A DNA stretch of 64,000 nucleotides from Microbacterium azadirachtae (GTDB lineage Bacteria > Actinomycetota > Actinomycetes > Actinomycetales > Microbacteriaceae), in NCBI RefSeq assembly GCF_000956545.1, contig NZ_JYIT01000082.1, positions 62,001-126,000 on the forward strand. Reading direction: 5' to 3'. The notes under the pieces were generated by a model that was not told the origin of the DNA, did no database searches, and was given only the letters and a program-made list of their open reading frames with translations. The position numbers and the translations under genes were made by a program. Shown piece by piece: positions 33,262 to 41,685 of the stretch (the stretch's first letter is position 1; each line of letters starts with the position of its first letter).

Positions 33262-34278
33262 ATGCTGGATCTCCTCGCTCAGTCCGTCGTGCACGCGGAC
33301 AACTCCTGGATCAATTTCGACGTCAACGCCCTCTTCCAGAACTTCTGGAGTGCGACGTTCGACGGCCTCACCTTCGGGGCCGTGTACGGCCTCATCGCTG
33401 TCGGCTACACCCTCGTCTACGGTGTGCTCAGCCTGATCAACTTCGCCCACTCCGAGGTCTTCATCGTGGGTGCGTACGGCGTCGTGATCACCCTCACCAC
33501 TCTCGGCTTCGGCCCGAGCGCCCCCACGATCGGGCCGGCGGAGATCATCATGGATCTGCTGCTCGCGCTCGTGGTCGGAATGCTGGCCTCGGCGGTGACG
33601 GCGTTCCTCGTCGAACGCGTCGCCTATAGACCGCTGCGCAAACGGAACGCGCCGAGGCTGGCGTTCCTGATCACCGCGATCGGCGTGTCGTTCGCGATCC
33701 AGTACATCATCTTCCTGCCGTTCGTCGGCGGGGCGAACGCGCAGCCGGCCGTGACGATGTTCATCCCGGAGCCGATCTTCGACGTCTTCGGCACGATCAT
33801 CACCAACCAGCAGATCATCATCGTGGTCGCCGCGGTGCTGCTCATGGTCGGAACGGACATGTTCATCCGCCGCAGCAGGACCGGGCGCGGGATCCGCGCC
33901 GTCGCGCAGGACCCTGACACCGCGACCCTGATGGGCGTCTCGAAGGAGCGCACCATCGTGATCACGTTCGTGATCGGTGGTCTGCTCGCCGGTGCCGCCG
34001 CCCTCTTCTACGTGATGCTGGTGCCCTCGGGCGTCATCTACAACGGCGGCTTCATCCTCGGCGTCAAGGCGTTCGCCGCGGCGGTCCTCGGCGGCATCGG
34101 CAACGTCCGCGGCGCGCTGCTCGGCGGCATCCTGCTGGGCATCGTCGGCAACTACGGACAGATCCTCCTCGGCGACGCCCAGTGGGCCGACGTCGTGGCG
34201 TTCGTCATCCTCGTCCTCGTGCTGCTGGTCCGCCCGACCGGCATCCTGGGCACCACACTCGGAAGGAGCAAGGCATGA
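33262..34278 (+). CDS. livH: Branched-chain amino acid ABC transporter permease LivH
   Basis: 338 residues from ATG 33262, with GGAAG upstream. About eight membrane helices. Family segments: FGAVYGLIAVGYTLVYGVLSLINFAHSEVFIVGAY, GIRAVAQDPDTATLMGVSKERTI (the EAA-like loop that meets the ATPases) and FILGVKAFAAAVLGGIGNVRGALLGG. An N-terminal extension of about 35 residues precedes the first helix. The stop overlaps livM (ATGA). Confidence 0.94.
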   Translation: MLDLLAQSVVHADNSWINFDVNALFQNFWSATFDGLTFGAVYGLIAVGYTLVYGVLSLINFAHSEVFIVGAYGVVITLTTLGFGPSAPTIGPAEIIMDLLLALVVGMLASAVTAFLVERVAYRPLRKRNAPRLAFLITAIGVSFAIQYIIFLPFVGGANAQPAVTMFIPEPIFDVFGTIITNQQIIIVVAAVLLMVGTDMFIRRSRTGRGIRAVAQDPDTATLMGVSKERTIVITFVIGGLLAGAAALFYVMLVPSGVIYNGGFILGVKAFAAAVLGGIGNVRGALLGGILLGIVGNYGQILLGDAQWADVVAFVILVLVLLVRPTGILGTTLGRSKA

Positions 34279-35480
34279 GCACCTCCGCTGACGGGCCGCG
34301 CCCGCTGCCCACGGCCGAGTCGGCCCGCGAGGCGATCGAGACCGAGTCGATCGCGGCGGTTCGCCGCGGTCCGTTCCGCGGACTCCGCGAACGGTGGAAC
34401 GAGATGTCCCGGCCCATGCAGTGGGCCTGGATGCTGCCGGTGGTCGCGATCGCGTATGCGATGCCGTACCTGGACTTCTTCCCGATCAGCACGACGCCGG
34501 GCACCAACTGGTCGATCGCGCTGTTCTCGATGGCGGTGTACGCCCTCGTGGCGGTCGGCCTGAACGTCGTGGTCGGCTACGCGGGGCTCCTCGACCTCGG
34601 CTACGTGGCCTTCTTCGCCGTGGGGCAGTACACCGCGGCGATGTTCACCAGCCCCGATTCGCCGTACCTGAAGATCCCCTACCTGTGGACTCTGCCGGCC
34701 GCGATGATCGTCGCGATGATCTTCGGCGTCGTGCTCGGCGTGCCCACGCTGCGGCTGCGCGGTGACTACCTCGCGATCGTGACGCTCGGCTTCGGTGAGA
34801 TCGTGCGCATCCTCGCGACGATCATCCCGGCGATGAAGGGTCAGGTCGGTTTCCAGAACATCGGCCGCCCGCCGGGGGAGACCGCCAGCGGTGTTCCGAT
34901 CTTCTCCAACTCGAACGGTGCGCCCTGGTACTGGCTCACGATCACGGTGCTGATCATCGTGCTGCTGCTCGTGGGCAACCTCGAGCGCTCGCGCGTCGGC
35001 CGCGCCTTCATCGCGATCCGCGAGGATGAGGACGCCGCCGAGACGATGGGCGTGCCCACCTTCAAGTACAAGGTGTGGGCGTTCGCGATCGGCGCGAGCG
35101 TCGGCGGCCTCTCCGGCGCGCTGATGGCGGGCCAGATCGGCTTCGTGAACAACCAGAAGTTCGACGTGCAAACCTCGATCCTGTTCCTGGCGGCCGTCGT
35201 GCTCGGCGGCACCGGCAACAAGGTCGGCGCAATCCTCGGCGGCGCGATCGTCGCGTACATCCCGCTGCGGTTCACGGCGATCGCCGAGTACAAGTACCTC
35301 ATCTTCGGCATCGCCCTGGTGATCCTGATGATCTACCGCTCGCAGGGCCTGATCCCCGCGAAGATGCGTCTCATGGCGTACTCGCGCAAGGCGCTCGAGT
35401 GGGTGGCGCCGCCGAAGAAGCCGAAGGGCGCGGAGCCGCCGCGAACAGCCACGCCGAGCACGGAGGGAGGAGCGTCGTGA
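34275..35480 (+). CDS. livM: Branched-chain amino acid ABC transporter permease LivM
   Basis: 401 residues. A hydrophilic N-terminus of ~50 residues, about nine membrane helices, and a Pro/Lys-rich C-terminal tail (WVAPPKKPKGAEPPR). Family segments: VVGYAGLLDLGYVAFFAVGQYTAA, LGVPTLRLRGDYLAIVTLGFGEIVR, RAFIAIREDEDAAETMGV and LFLAAVVLGGTGNKVGAILGG. It overlaps livH at its start and livG at its end, so translation of the permease-ATPase set is coupled. Confidence 0.94.
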   Translation: MSTSADGPRPLPTAESAREAIETESIAAVRRGPFRGLRERWNEMSRPMQWAWMLPVVAIAYAMPYLDFFPISTTPGTNWSIALFSMAVYALVAVGLNVVVGYAGLLDLGYVAFFAVGQYTAAMFTSPDSPYLKIPYLWTLPAAMIVAMIFGVVLGVPTLRLRGDYLAIVTLGFGEIVRILATIIPAMKGQVGFQNIGRPPGETASGVPIFSNSNGAPWYWLTITVLIIVLLLVGNLERSRVGRAFIAIREDEDAAETMGVPTFKYKVWAFAIGASVGGLSGALMAGQIGFVNNQKFDVQTSILFLAAVVLGGTGNKVGAILGGAIVAYIPLRFTAIAEYKYLIFGIALVILMIYRSQGLIPAKMRLMAYSRKALEWVAPPKKPKGAEPPRTATPSTEGGAS

Positions 35481-36400
35481 CCGATTCCCACGAGAACCAG
35501 GTCCCTGAAGAGGTGACCCCCGAGGAGCCCACGGTCGCCGGCGCCGAGCCGGACATCGTGCCAGGACAGGATCCGCCCCTCGTCGAGGGCGCCGAATCCG
35601 AGCGCGAGATCGACGTGGCGGTCGGGGAGAAGCTCGTCGAGGTGAAGAACCTGACGATCAAGTTCGGCGGCCTCACGGCCCTCGACGACGTCACGTTCGA
35701 CATCAAGCGCGGGGAGATCCTCGGCCTCATCGGACCCAACGGGGCCGGCAAGACGACCTGCTTCAACGCGATGACGGGCGTCTACAAGCCGACCAGCGGC
35801 GACGTGCTCCTGGAGGGGCAGTCGGTCAAGGGACGCAAGCAGCACCAGATCACGCGGCTGGGCTTCGCCCGCACGTTCCAGAACATCCGCCTCTTCGGCG
35901 AGATGAGCGCCCTGGAGAACGTCGTGGTCGGCCTGGACGCGCGGCACCGCACGTCGGTGCCCGGTGCGCTGCTGCGCCTGCCCCGGCACGTCCGCGAGGA
36001 GCGCAGCTCGGTCGACCGCGCGATGGCTCTGCTCGATTTCGTCGGCATCGCCCAGCACGCGCAGAAGCGGTCGAGAGACCTCTCCTACGGTTCGCAGCGC
36101 CGCCTCGAGATCGCCCGCGCCCTCGCGACGGATCCGAAGCTGCTCTGCCTGGACGAGCCGGCCGCCGGCTTCAACCCCGCCGAGAAGGAGGACCTGATGG
36201 CCCTCATCCGGTCCATCCGCGACGAGGGCTACACCGTCCTGCTCATCGAGCACGACATGAAGCTCGTGATGGGGGTCACCGACCGCATCGTGGTGCTCGA
36301 GTTCGGCAAGAAGATCGCCGACAACGTGCCCGCGGTGATCCGTGACGACCCGCGTGTGATCGCCGCCTACCTGGGAGTGCCTGAAGATGACGTTGCTTGA
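35477..36400 (+). CDS. livG: Branched-chain amino acid ABC transporter ATPase LivG
   Basis: 307 residues from GTG 35477, overlapping the livM stop. ABC domain: Walker A GPNGAGKTT, Q-loop FARTFQNIRLFGEMSALENV, signature LSYGSQRRLEIARAL (the LivG form), Walker B LLCLDEPAAGFNPAE, H-loop LLIEHDM. Unusual is an acidic, Pro-rich N-terminal extension of about 50 residues before the ABC fold begins at KLVEVKNLTIKFGG. The 3' end overlaps livF by 14 nt. Confidence 0.94.
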   Translation: MTDSHENQVPEEVTPEEPTVAGAEPDIVPGQDPPLVEGAESEREIDVAVGEKLVEVKNLTIKFGGLTALDDVTFDIKRGEILGLIGPNGAGKTTCFNAMTGVYKPTSGDVLLEGQSVKGRKQHQITRLGFARTFQNIRLFGEMSALENVVVGLDARHRTSVPGALLRLPRHVREERSSVDRAMALLDFVGIAQHAQKRSRDLSYGSQRRLEIARALATDPKLLCLDEPAAGFNPAEKEDLMALIRSIRDEGYTVLLIEHDMKLVMGVTDRIVVLEFGKKIADNVPAVIRDDPRVIAAYLGVPEDDVA

Positions 36401-37100
36401 GCTGAAGGACGTCTCCGTCCACTACGGGCGGATCAAGGCGATCCATGACATCTCCTTCTCCGTGGACGAGGGCGAGATCGTCTCGCTGATCGGCGCGAAC
36501 GGCGCGGGCAAGACGACCACCATGCGCACGATCTCCGGACTGCTGCAGCCGTCCAGCGGATCGATCACGTTCGACGGTGAGGACATCACCAAGATGAAGG
36601 CGCACCTGCGCGTCGTCAAGGGGATCTCGCAGTCGCCCGAGGGCAGGGGGATCTTCCCCGGCATGACGGTGCTGGAGAACCTCGACATGGGCACGTTCGG
36701 CCTGAAGAGCAAGTCGGGCGTCTCCGAGTCGTACGAGCGCGTGTTCTCGCTGTTCCCGCGTCTCGACGAGCGCAAGAAGCAGCTGGGCGGCACGATGTCC
36801 GGCGGCGAGCAGCAGATGCTCGCCATCGGGCGCGCGCTGATGTCCCAGCCGCGCGTGCTGCTGCTGGACGAGCCCTCGATGGGACTCGCACCGCAGTTCA
36901 TCCGGCAGATCTTCAAGATCATCACCGAGATCAACGCGCAGGGGACGACCGTGCTGCTCGTGGAGCAGAACGCGAATCAGGCGCTCGCCAGGGCGCACCG
37001 TGCATTCGTGCTCGAGACGGGTGCGATCACCCGCACCGGCACCGGCAAGGAACTGCTCGCCGACCCGGCCGTCAAGGAGGCGTACCTCGGCGTGGGCTGA
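36387..37100 (+). CDS. livF: Branched-chain amino acid ABC transporter ATPase LivF
   Basis: 237 residues, the normal LivF length. Walker A GANGAGKTT, Q-loop ISQSPEGRGIFPGMTVLENL (typical LivF), signature MSGGEQQMLAIGRAL, Walker B LLLDEPSMGLAP, H-loop LLVEQNANQAL. It is the last gene of livJHMGF; a terminator stem-loop follows 20 nt after the stop. With LivG it forms the heterodimeric motor of the Leu/Ile/Val importer. Confidence 0.95.
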   Translation: MTLLELKDVSVHYGRIKAIHDISFSVDEGEIVSLIGANGAGKTTTMRTISGLLQPSSGSITFDGEDITKMKAHLRVVKGISQSPEGRGIFPGMTVLENLDMGTFGLKSKSGVSESYERVFSLFPRLDERKKQLGGTMSGGEQQMLAIGRALMSQPRVLLLDEPSMGLAPQFIRQIFKIITEINAQGTTVLLVEQNANQALARAHRAFVLETGAITRTGTGKELLADPAVKEAYLGVG

Positions 37101-37120
37101 GCCGCTTCCCCGACACACGA

Positions 37121-37156
37121 GAAGAACCGCGTCGCCCTCGGGCGGCGCGGTTCTTC
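37121..37156. terminator. Terminator after livF, shared with the small minus-strand gene
   Basis: GAAGAACCGCG (37121-37131) pairs with CGCGGTTCTTC (37146-37156), with further inner pairing. It lies between convergent genes, so it can serve both directions. Confidence 0.75.
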
Positions 37157-37166
37157 GTCGAAGGCC

Positions 37167-37292
37167 TCAGTCCTTGCGGTAGCCGGAGCGGCCGAGCGAG
37201 AACAGGGCGCCGAAGCAGAGGACGGTGGCGCCGACGGCCATCAGGCCGATCAGCCAGGCCAGCGCTTCGGAGAGGAATGCACCATCGGTCAT
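37167..37292 (-). CDS. Small single-pass membrane protein, unknown function
   Basis: 41 residues: MTDGAFLSEALAWLIGLMAV, then a continuing hydrophobic stretch to about residue 33 and a positively charged end RSGYRKD. One membrane helix with the charged tail probably inside. A GATAGG element lies upstream. It fills most of the gap between the liv terminator and the ctc promoter, and such short proteins are easily missed. No function is recognised. It could also be chance, but the hydrophobic core followed by a basic tail looks like a real membrane peptide. Confidence 0.5.
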   Translation of the reverse strand: MTDGAFLSEALAWLIGLMAVGATVLCFGALFSLGRSGYRKD

Positions 37293-37332
37293 GCCGTACA
37301 GCCTATCGTCAGAAGCATCGGCCGAACTCGGG

Positions 37333-37338
37333 TAACAT
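37333..37338 (+). promoter_or_regulatory. -10 box upstream of ctc
   Basis: TAACAT, which would give a leader of about 138 nt before the ATG at 37483. The leader contains a CGTCGT/ACGACG hairpin (37414-37431). Confidence 0.4.
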
Positions 37339-37482
37339 GGTGTGGTCCTCGGCGAGGGATGGCGCGTACGCGTGCACATCCGTGATCGACGCGGTGAGCT
37401 CTGGCTCTCCTTCCGTCGTGTCGAGACGACGCACCCAGACCACCGCACGGCCCCTGAGCCGCGTGTGAACGAGGAGAACATC

Positions 37483-38094
37483 ATGACCGAAGACAACAAG
37501 GTTGTCGCCGAGCTCCGCACCAGCTTCGGCAAGGGCTTCGCCCGCCGTCTGCGCGCCGCGGGCCAGATCCCGGCCGTCATCTACGGCCACGGCACCGAGC
37601 CGGTGCACGTCGCGCTGCCGGGCCACCAGGTCGCCCTGCTCATCCGTCGCGCCAACGCGCTGCTCGAGCTGGACATCGAGGGCCGTGCCGAGCTCGCTCT
37701 CGTCAAGGACGTGCAGAAGGACCCGGTGCACCAGATCATCGAGCACATCGACCTGCTCGTCGTGAAGAAGGGCGAGAAGGTCTCGATCGAGCTCCCCGTC
37801 GTCGTCGTCGGCGAGGCGTTCGCGGGCACGATCGTGCAGCTGGAGAACACGCACCTGGCTGTCGAGGCCGAGGCCACCCACATCCCCGAGCACGTCGAGG
37901 TCTCCGTCGAGGGACTCGAGGAGGGCTCGCACATCACCGCCGCCGACGTGAAGCTGCCCAAGGGCGTCACGCTGATCGCCGACCCCGAGCTGCTCATCGT
38001 CGCGGTGTCTGCACAGGGCGTCGCCGACTCGCTCGCCGAGGCCGAGGGCGATGCGCTCGAGGCCGACGCGATCGCGTCCGAGACGGCGGAGTGA
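37483..38094 (+). CDS. rplY: 50S ribosomal protein L25/general stress protein Ctc
   Basis: 203 residues, the long CTC form: an N-terminal 5S rRNA-binding L25 domain (VVAELRTSFGKGFARRLRAAGQIPAVIYGHGTEPVHVALP) and a C-terminal TL5-type beta domain (KGEKVSIELPVVVVGEAFAGTIVQLENTHLAVEAEATHIPEHVEVSVEGLEEG) plus an acidic Ala-rich tail. GAGGAG lies upstream of ATG 37483. The frame stays open back to a GTG at 37342, but that extension has no family likeness. pth follows after a terminator, an order common in actinobacteria. Confidence 0.94.
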   Translation: MTEDNKVVAELRTSFGKGFARRLRAAGQIPAVIYGHGTEPVHVALPGHQVALLIRRANALLELDIEGRAELALVKDVQKDPVHQIIEHIDLLVVKKGEKVSIELPVVVVGEAFAGTIVQLENTHLAVEAEATHIPEHVEVSVEGLEEGSHITAADVKLPKGVTLIADPELLIVAVSAQGVADSLAEAEGDALEADAIASETAE

Positions 38095-38113
38095 CCGTCC
38101 GGTCCTAGAACTC

Positions 38114-38150
38114 CGAGAAGGGGGCGCGATTCGTTCGCGCCCCCTTCTCG
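38114..38150 (+). terminator. Strong terminator after rplY
   Basis: A 16-bp perfect stem: CGAGAAGGGGGCGCGA (38114-38129) with TCGCGCCCCCTTCTCG (38135-38150), 5-nt loop, then TCTCTCTACT. Confidence 0.85.
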
Positions 38151-38180
38151 TCTCTCTACTCACTCCAGGAGGATGGATCC

Positions 38181-38762
38181 ATGGCGCAGACGTGGCTGGT
38201 GGTGGGGCTCGGCAACCCGGGTCCGAAGTACGCCACGACCCGGCACAACGTGGGGCAGATGGTGGTCGACGAGCTCGCGTCCCGGCGTGGCGAGGCGTTC
38301 CGCGAGCACAAGGCGGGCGCCCGCGTCGTGGAGACCTGGGTGCGACCCGGCGGCGACAAGCTGGTGCTCGCCAAGCCCAACAGCTTCATGAACGTGTCCG
38401 GCGCCCCGGTCGGCGCGCTCGCGCGGTTCTACTCCGTGGACCCCGAGCGGGTGGTGCTCGTGCACGACGAGCTCGACATCCCGTTCGACACCATCAAGCT
38501 CAAGATCGGCGGCGGGCACGGCGGGCACAACGGCATCCGCGATGTCGCCCGTGTGCTGACGACCCCCGACTTCCCCCGGGTGCGGGTCGGGATCGGGCGC
38601 CCTCCGGGGCGGCAGGACCCCGCGGACTGGGTGCTCGCACCCTTCGGCGCCGCCGAGCGACCGAACCTTCCGATCCTGATCTCCGACGCGGCCGACGCGG
38701 TGGAGCAGCTGATCGAGGAAGGCCTGCTCGCGGCCCAGCAGAAGCACCACGCTCCGCGCTGA
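38181..38762 (+). CDS. pth: Peptidyl-tRNA hydrolase
   Basis: 193 residues. Recycles peptidyl-tRNAs dropped from ribosomes. Motifs: [24 protein letters not shown] with the catalytic His22, [10 protein letters not shown] (substrate Asn), [30 protein letters not shown] with the catalytic Asp, and RVRVGIGRP. An AGGAGG ribosome site lies 10 nt before the ATG. It has its own unit after the rplY terminator. Confidence 0.96.
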   Translation: MAQTWLVVGLGNPGPKYATTRHNVGQMVVDELASRRGEAFREHKAGARVVETWVRPGGDKLVLAKPNSFMNVSGAPVGALARFYSVDPERVVLVHDELDIPFDTIKLKIGGGHGGHNGIRDVARVLTTPDFPRVRVGIGRPPGRQDPADWVLAPFGAAERPNLPILISDAADAVEQLIEEGLLAAQQKHHAPR

Positions 38763-38792
38763 CCGTCGTCTGCGGATGGGGCGGTACGTCGC

Positions 38793-39374
38793 TCAGCTCT
38801 GCGAGGCCGCGAGCCCCAGGGCGACGACGAAGGTCACATAGCCCGCCACCGCATACAGGAACGGCCCGATCACGGCGATGATCACCGCGGCGATGCCCGG
38901 TGCGCGTCCGCGACGCTGGGCGATCGCGACGATGCCCTGCACGAGCGCCCAGATCCCCAGTGCGGTCGCGGCCCACGACGTGATCTCGACCCACAGCACG
39001 AGGTCGCGCACGGGCGTGAGGAGGGAGAGGTCCTGGGCGGCGACCCTCGATTCCAGGGACGAGAGATCGGTCGACGAGCCGATGCCGTGGCCGACCTGCC
39101 AGGCGAGCACGGATCCGACGATCGTCAGCACCACGCTCGCGAGGAGCGCGAGCAGCAGCGCCACGCGTCCGAGACCCGAGCCTCGTCGCGGCGGGGAGGC
39201 GGGGGCGAAAGGGGCGTCGTACCCGCCGGCGGGGCCGGAGAGGGCGCCGGGCGGCGCCTGGTAGACGGGCGCGGCGGGAGCCTGTGCCGGGTACCCGGGC
39301 GGAGCGGCGGGCGGCGCCGGATATCCCGGCGCGGAGGGCGGCGGAACAGGGCGGGGCTGCTGCGGATCGGTCAC
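38793..39374 (-). CDS. Membrane protein with Pro-rich N-terminus
   Basis: 193 residues. The first ~65 residues are Pro/Ala/Gly/Tyr-rich (repeated PGYPAPP / PGYPAQ / YQAPP units), as in many actinobacterial envelope proteins. The rest has three or so membrane helices with an extracytoplasmic loop (WQVGHGIGSSTDLSSLESRVAAQDLSLL). No enzyme motif is seen; function is unknown. It lies convergent to pth and downstream of greA on the same strand, but a terminator separates it from greA. Confidence 0.75.
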   Translation of the reverse strand: MTDPQQPRPVPPPSAPGYPAPPAAPPGYPAQAPAAPVYQAPPGALSGPAGGYDAPFAPASPPRRGSGLGRVALLLALLASVVLTIVGSVLAWQVGHGIGSSTDLSSLESRVAAQDLSLLTPVRDLVLWVEITSWAATALGIWALVQGIVAIAQRRGRAPGIAAVIIAVIGPFLYAVAGYVTFVVALGLAASQS

Positions 39375-39431
39375 GCGTTCATCCTAGGCGGCACCGCCGA
39401 CCGGCCGTCGCTTCGTCGCGCACGGAGACGA

Positions 39432-39466
39432 CGAACCCGCCGGCCATCGGTGGCGCGGCGGGTTCG
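39432..39466 (-). terminator. Terminator after greA
   Basis: CGAACCCGCCG (39432-39442) pairs perfectly with CGGCGGGTTCG (39456-39466), 20 nt past the greA stop. Confidence 0.7.
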
Positions 39467-39486
39467 CCGGAGAGAGAGGCCGTGGC

Positions 39487-39975
39487 TCAGCCGGCGAAGG
39501 TCTCGACCTTCAGGATCTCGACCTGGATCGAGCGTCCGTTCGGCGCCTCGTACGAGGTCTTGTCGCCGACCTTGAGACCCTGGATCGCGGATCCGAGCGG
39601 GCTCGCCTCGCTGTAGACGTCGAGGTCGGTGCCACCGGCGATCTCGCGGCTGCCGAGGAGGAAGACCTCCTCGCCACCGGCGACTGTGGCGGTGACGACC
39701 GTGCCGGGCTCGACGATGCCGCGGCTCGCGGGCGCCTCACTGACCTTGGCCGTCTTCAGCAGCGTCTCGAGCGTGCGGATGCGCGCCTCGATCTTGCCCT
39801 GTTCGTCCTTCGCGGCGTGGTAGCCGCCGTTCTCCTTGAGGTCGCCCTCCTCGCGCGCGACCTCGATGCGCTTGGCGATCTCCTCGCGGCCGACCGTGGA
39901 GAGGTTCTCCAGCTCCGCGACAAGACGGTCGTAGGCCTCCTGCGTGAGGAAGGGGACCTGTGCGTCGTTCGACAC
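39487..39975 (-). CDS. greA: Transcription elongation factor GreA
   Basis: 162 residues from GTG 39975 with AAGGAG 9 nt upstream. An N-terminal antiparallel coiled coil (FLTQEAYDRLVAELENLSTVGREEIAKRIEVAREEGDLKENGGYHAAKDEQGKIEARIRTLETLL) carries the acidic tip residues in EEGDLKEN. The C-terminal FKBP-like domain contains VFLLGSREI and SPLGSAIQGLKVGD. It rescues backtracked RNA polymerase by stimulating transcript cleavage. Confidence 0.95.
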   Translation of the reverse strand: MSNDAQVPFLTQEAYDRLVAELENLSTVGREEIAKRIEVAREEGDLKENGGYHAAKDEQGKIEARIRTLETLLKTAKVSEAPASRGIVEPGTVVTATVAGGEEVFLLGSREIAGGTDLDVYSEASPLGSAIQGLKVGDKTSYEAPNGRSIQVEILKVETFAG

Positions 39976-40069
39976 GGTGAACTCCTTGCGAATCGGATCC
40001 GGGAGCAGACGGTCCCGGATATGCCAAGACGCCCCGGCACCTGCCGGGGCGTCGATCAACAGGATGAGC

Positions 40070-40468
40070 CTAGGACACCCAGCAGGAGTTCACCAAACCC
40101 GTGGTGGCTGCCGAGACGATCGGAACATGCTCGGTGAACGCGCGCGAGTGCTTCTCGGATGCGGGGTAGGTGACGAGGCGCCAGCCGACGATGCCGAACT
40201 CCTCGTCCTGCGCCTCGACGATGCAGTGCACCGGACGATTCGTCGGCGCGCTGATCTGGAAGGACACCGTGACGCTGTGGTCGTCGACGAGGTGGAAGCC
40301 GGTGCCCGTGACGTCGACGGTGTCGGCCGAGCCCTGCCACGTCCACCAGCCGAAGACGCCCACGACGATCGCGGCGACGGCGATCGTGAGGATCATCGGG
40401 AGGCGCCGGCGGGGTCCGCGGCCGTAGCGCTCGTCGAGCTGGGCGGGGGTCGTCACGGCGGGGTGCAT
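40070..40468 (-). CDS. DUF4307 family membrane protein
   Basis: 132 residues: a short cytoplasmic start with LDERYGRGPRRR, one membrane helix (about 24-44), then an extracytoplasmic domain with VTVSFQISAPTNRPVHCIVEAQDEEFGIVGWRLVTYPAS and a second Cys near the end (VNSCWVS). This matches the actinobacterial DUF4307 family, usually encoded next to greA as here. The two Cys could form a disulfide outside the cell. Function is unknown. Confidence 0.85.
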   Translation of the reverse strand: MHPAVTTPAQLDERYGRGPRRRLPMILTIAVAAIVVGVFGWWTWQGSADTVDVTGTGFHLVDDHSVTVSFQISAPTNRPVHCIVEAQDEEFGIVGWRLVTYPASEKHSRAFTEHVPIVSAATTGLVNSCWVS

Positions 40469-40578
40469 CCGATCGTTAGGCTGGTGGTTCCAGGTTATCC
40501 CGCGCGCGACCCTCAGTCCGACCGGGCGGCGACCCCGGAAGCCCGCGGCGACGCGGGCTCGACTCTGAAAGGCGAGCG

Positions 40579-40842
40579 ATGATCGACGCGATCCTGGCTG
40601 CTGCGACGGCGACTCCCACCCCGACCCCGACGGTCGACCCCAATCTGGTCACCCCGGGACCCGTGGGCTTCGTGATCGTGGCGGTCGTCGTCGTGTTCGC
40701 CGCCCTGCTCATCTGGGACATGCAGCGCCGGATCCGGCGAGTGCGGTATCGCGAGGAGGTGCGCGCCGAGCTCGACGCGGAAGAGGCCGCGACGCGCGAC
40801 GACGCGCAGCCGCACCCGGGCGCGGACGACCCGAAGGCCTGA
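40579..40842 (+). CDS. Small membrane protein, unknown function
   Basis: 87 residues. A Thr/Pro-rich N-terminus (ATATPTPTPTVDPN), one membrane helix (about 28-46), then a charged helical cytoplasmic tail (MQRRIRRVRYREEVRAELDAEEAATRDD). AAAGGCGAGCG before the ATG is a plausible ribosome site. Its stop is 1 nt from the convergent hemolysin-III gene. I do not recognise the family. Confidence 0.65.
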   Translation: MIDAILAAATATPTPTPTVDPNLVTPGPVGFVIVAVVVVFAALLIWDMQRRIRRVRYREEVRAELDAEEAATRDDAQPHPGADDPKA

Positions 40843-40843
40843 C

Positions 40844-41581
40844 TCAGCCGGGGAGCCCGAGGGACGGCTGCAGCGGCGTCAGCGAGATGAGCAGGCACGC
40901 GGTCCAGTGGCAGAGGAACGCCAGCACCGTGCACACGTGGAAGATCTCGTGGAAGCCGAACCTGCCCGGCCAGGGGTTGGGCTTCTTCAGCGCGTAGACG
41001 ATCGCCCCGCCGGTGTAGAGCAGGCCGCCGACGCACACGAGCACCATCATCGCGACGTTGGCGTGCACCAGGTCCACGATGTACATGACGGCGGCCCACC
41101 CCAGCAGCAGGTAGAGCGCGACGTAGAGCCAGCGCGGAGCGTGGATCCAGAACACCCGGAACAGGATCCCGAGCACGGCACCCGACCAGACCAGCGTGAG
41201 CAGCAGCACGCCCTTGCCCGGAGGGAGGGCGAGGGTCGCGAGCGGGGTGTAGGTGCCGGCGATCAGCAACAGGATGTTGGCGTGGTCGATGCGCTTGAGC
41301 ACCGCCTTGGTCGTCGGCTTCCAGTTGAACCGGTGGTACAGCGCGGAGTTGCCGAAGAGCAGCAGCGAGGTCACCATGAACACCACGGCCGCCCATTTCG
41401 CGACCGTTCCGTGGGCGAGCACGATGAGCACGATCCCCGCCGCGATCGCGACAGGGAACGTGCCGGCATGGATCCAGCCGCGCCACGTCGGCTTGATCTC
41501 GACCTGGGCGTCGAGGCCGGCCGCCTCCAGGAGAGGCAGCTGGGGCACATCCGGTGCAGCGGTTCGGGTCGCTCTGCGCAT
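40844..41581 (-). CDS. Hemolysin III / PAQR-family membrane protein
   Basis: 245 residues with seven membrane helices. PAQR motifs that bind a metal are present: FGNSALYHRFNWKPTTKAVLKRIDHANILLLIAGTYTPL (Ser, His, Asp) early, and GFHEIFHVCTVLAFLCHW (two His) late. Members act as membrane hydrolases or channel-like proteins tied to lipid homeostasis; the hemolysin name is historical (family knowledge). It is divergent from uppS. Confidence 0.9.
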   Translation of the reverse strand: MRRATRTAAPDVPQLPLLEAAGLDAQVEIKPTWRGWIHAGTFPVAIAAGIVLIVLAHGTVAKWAAVVFMVTSLLLFGNSALYHRFNWKPTTKAVLKRIDHANILLLIAGTYTPLATLALPPGKGVLLLTLVWSGAVLGILFRVFWIHAPRWLYVALYLLLGWAAVMYIVDLVHANVAMMVLVCVGGLLYTGGAIVYALKKPNPWPGRFGFHEIFHVCTVLAFLCHWTACLLISLTPLQPSLGLPG

Positions 41582-41673
41582 GATTGCATGCTAGGTCGCT
41601 CCGCATGCCGTTAGCCGTACATACGCCGTGCACGAGATGGGAAGGCGCACATCGTGCGACGCCGTGCGCGCGG

Positions 41674-41679
41674 TAGCGT
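41674..41679 (+). promoter_or_regulatory. -10 box of leaderless uppS transcript
   Basis: TAGCGT, 6 nt before the GTG at 41686. Confidence 0.55.
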
Positions 41680-41685
41680 ATTCAC

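Noticed and set aside
37342-37482. N-terminal extension of ribosomal protein L25
   Set aside because: The extension has no family likeness and a GAGGAG site precedes ATG 37483; I keep the shorter start and list the leader as a finding.
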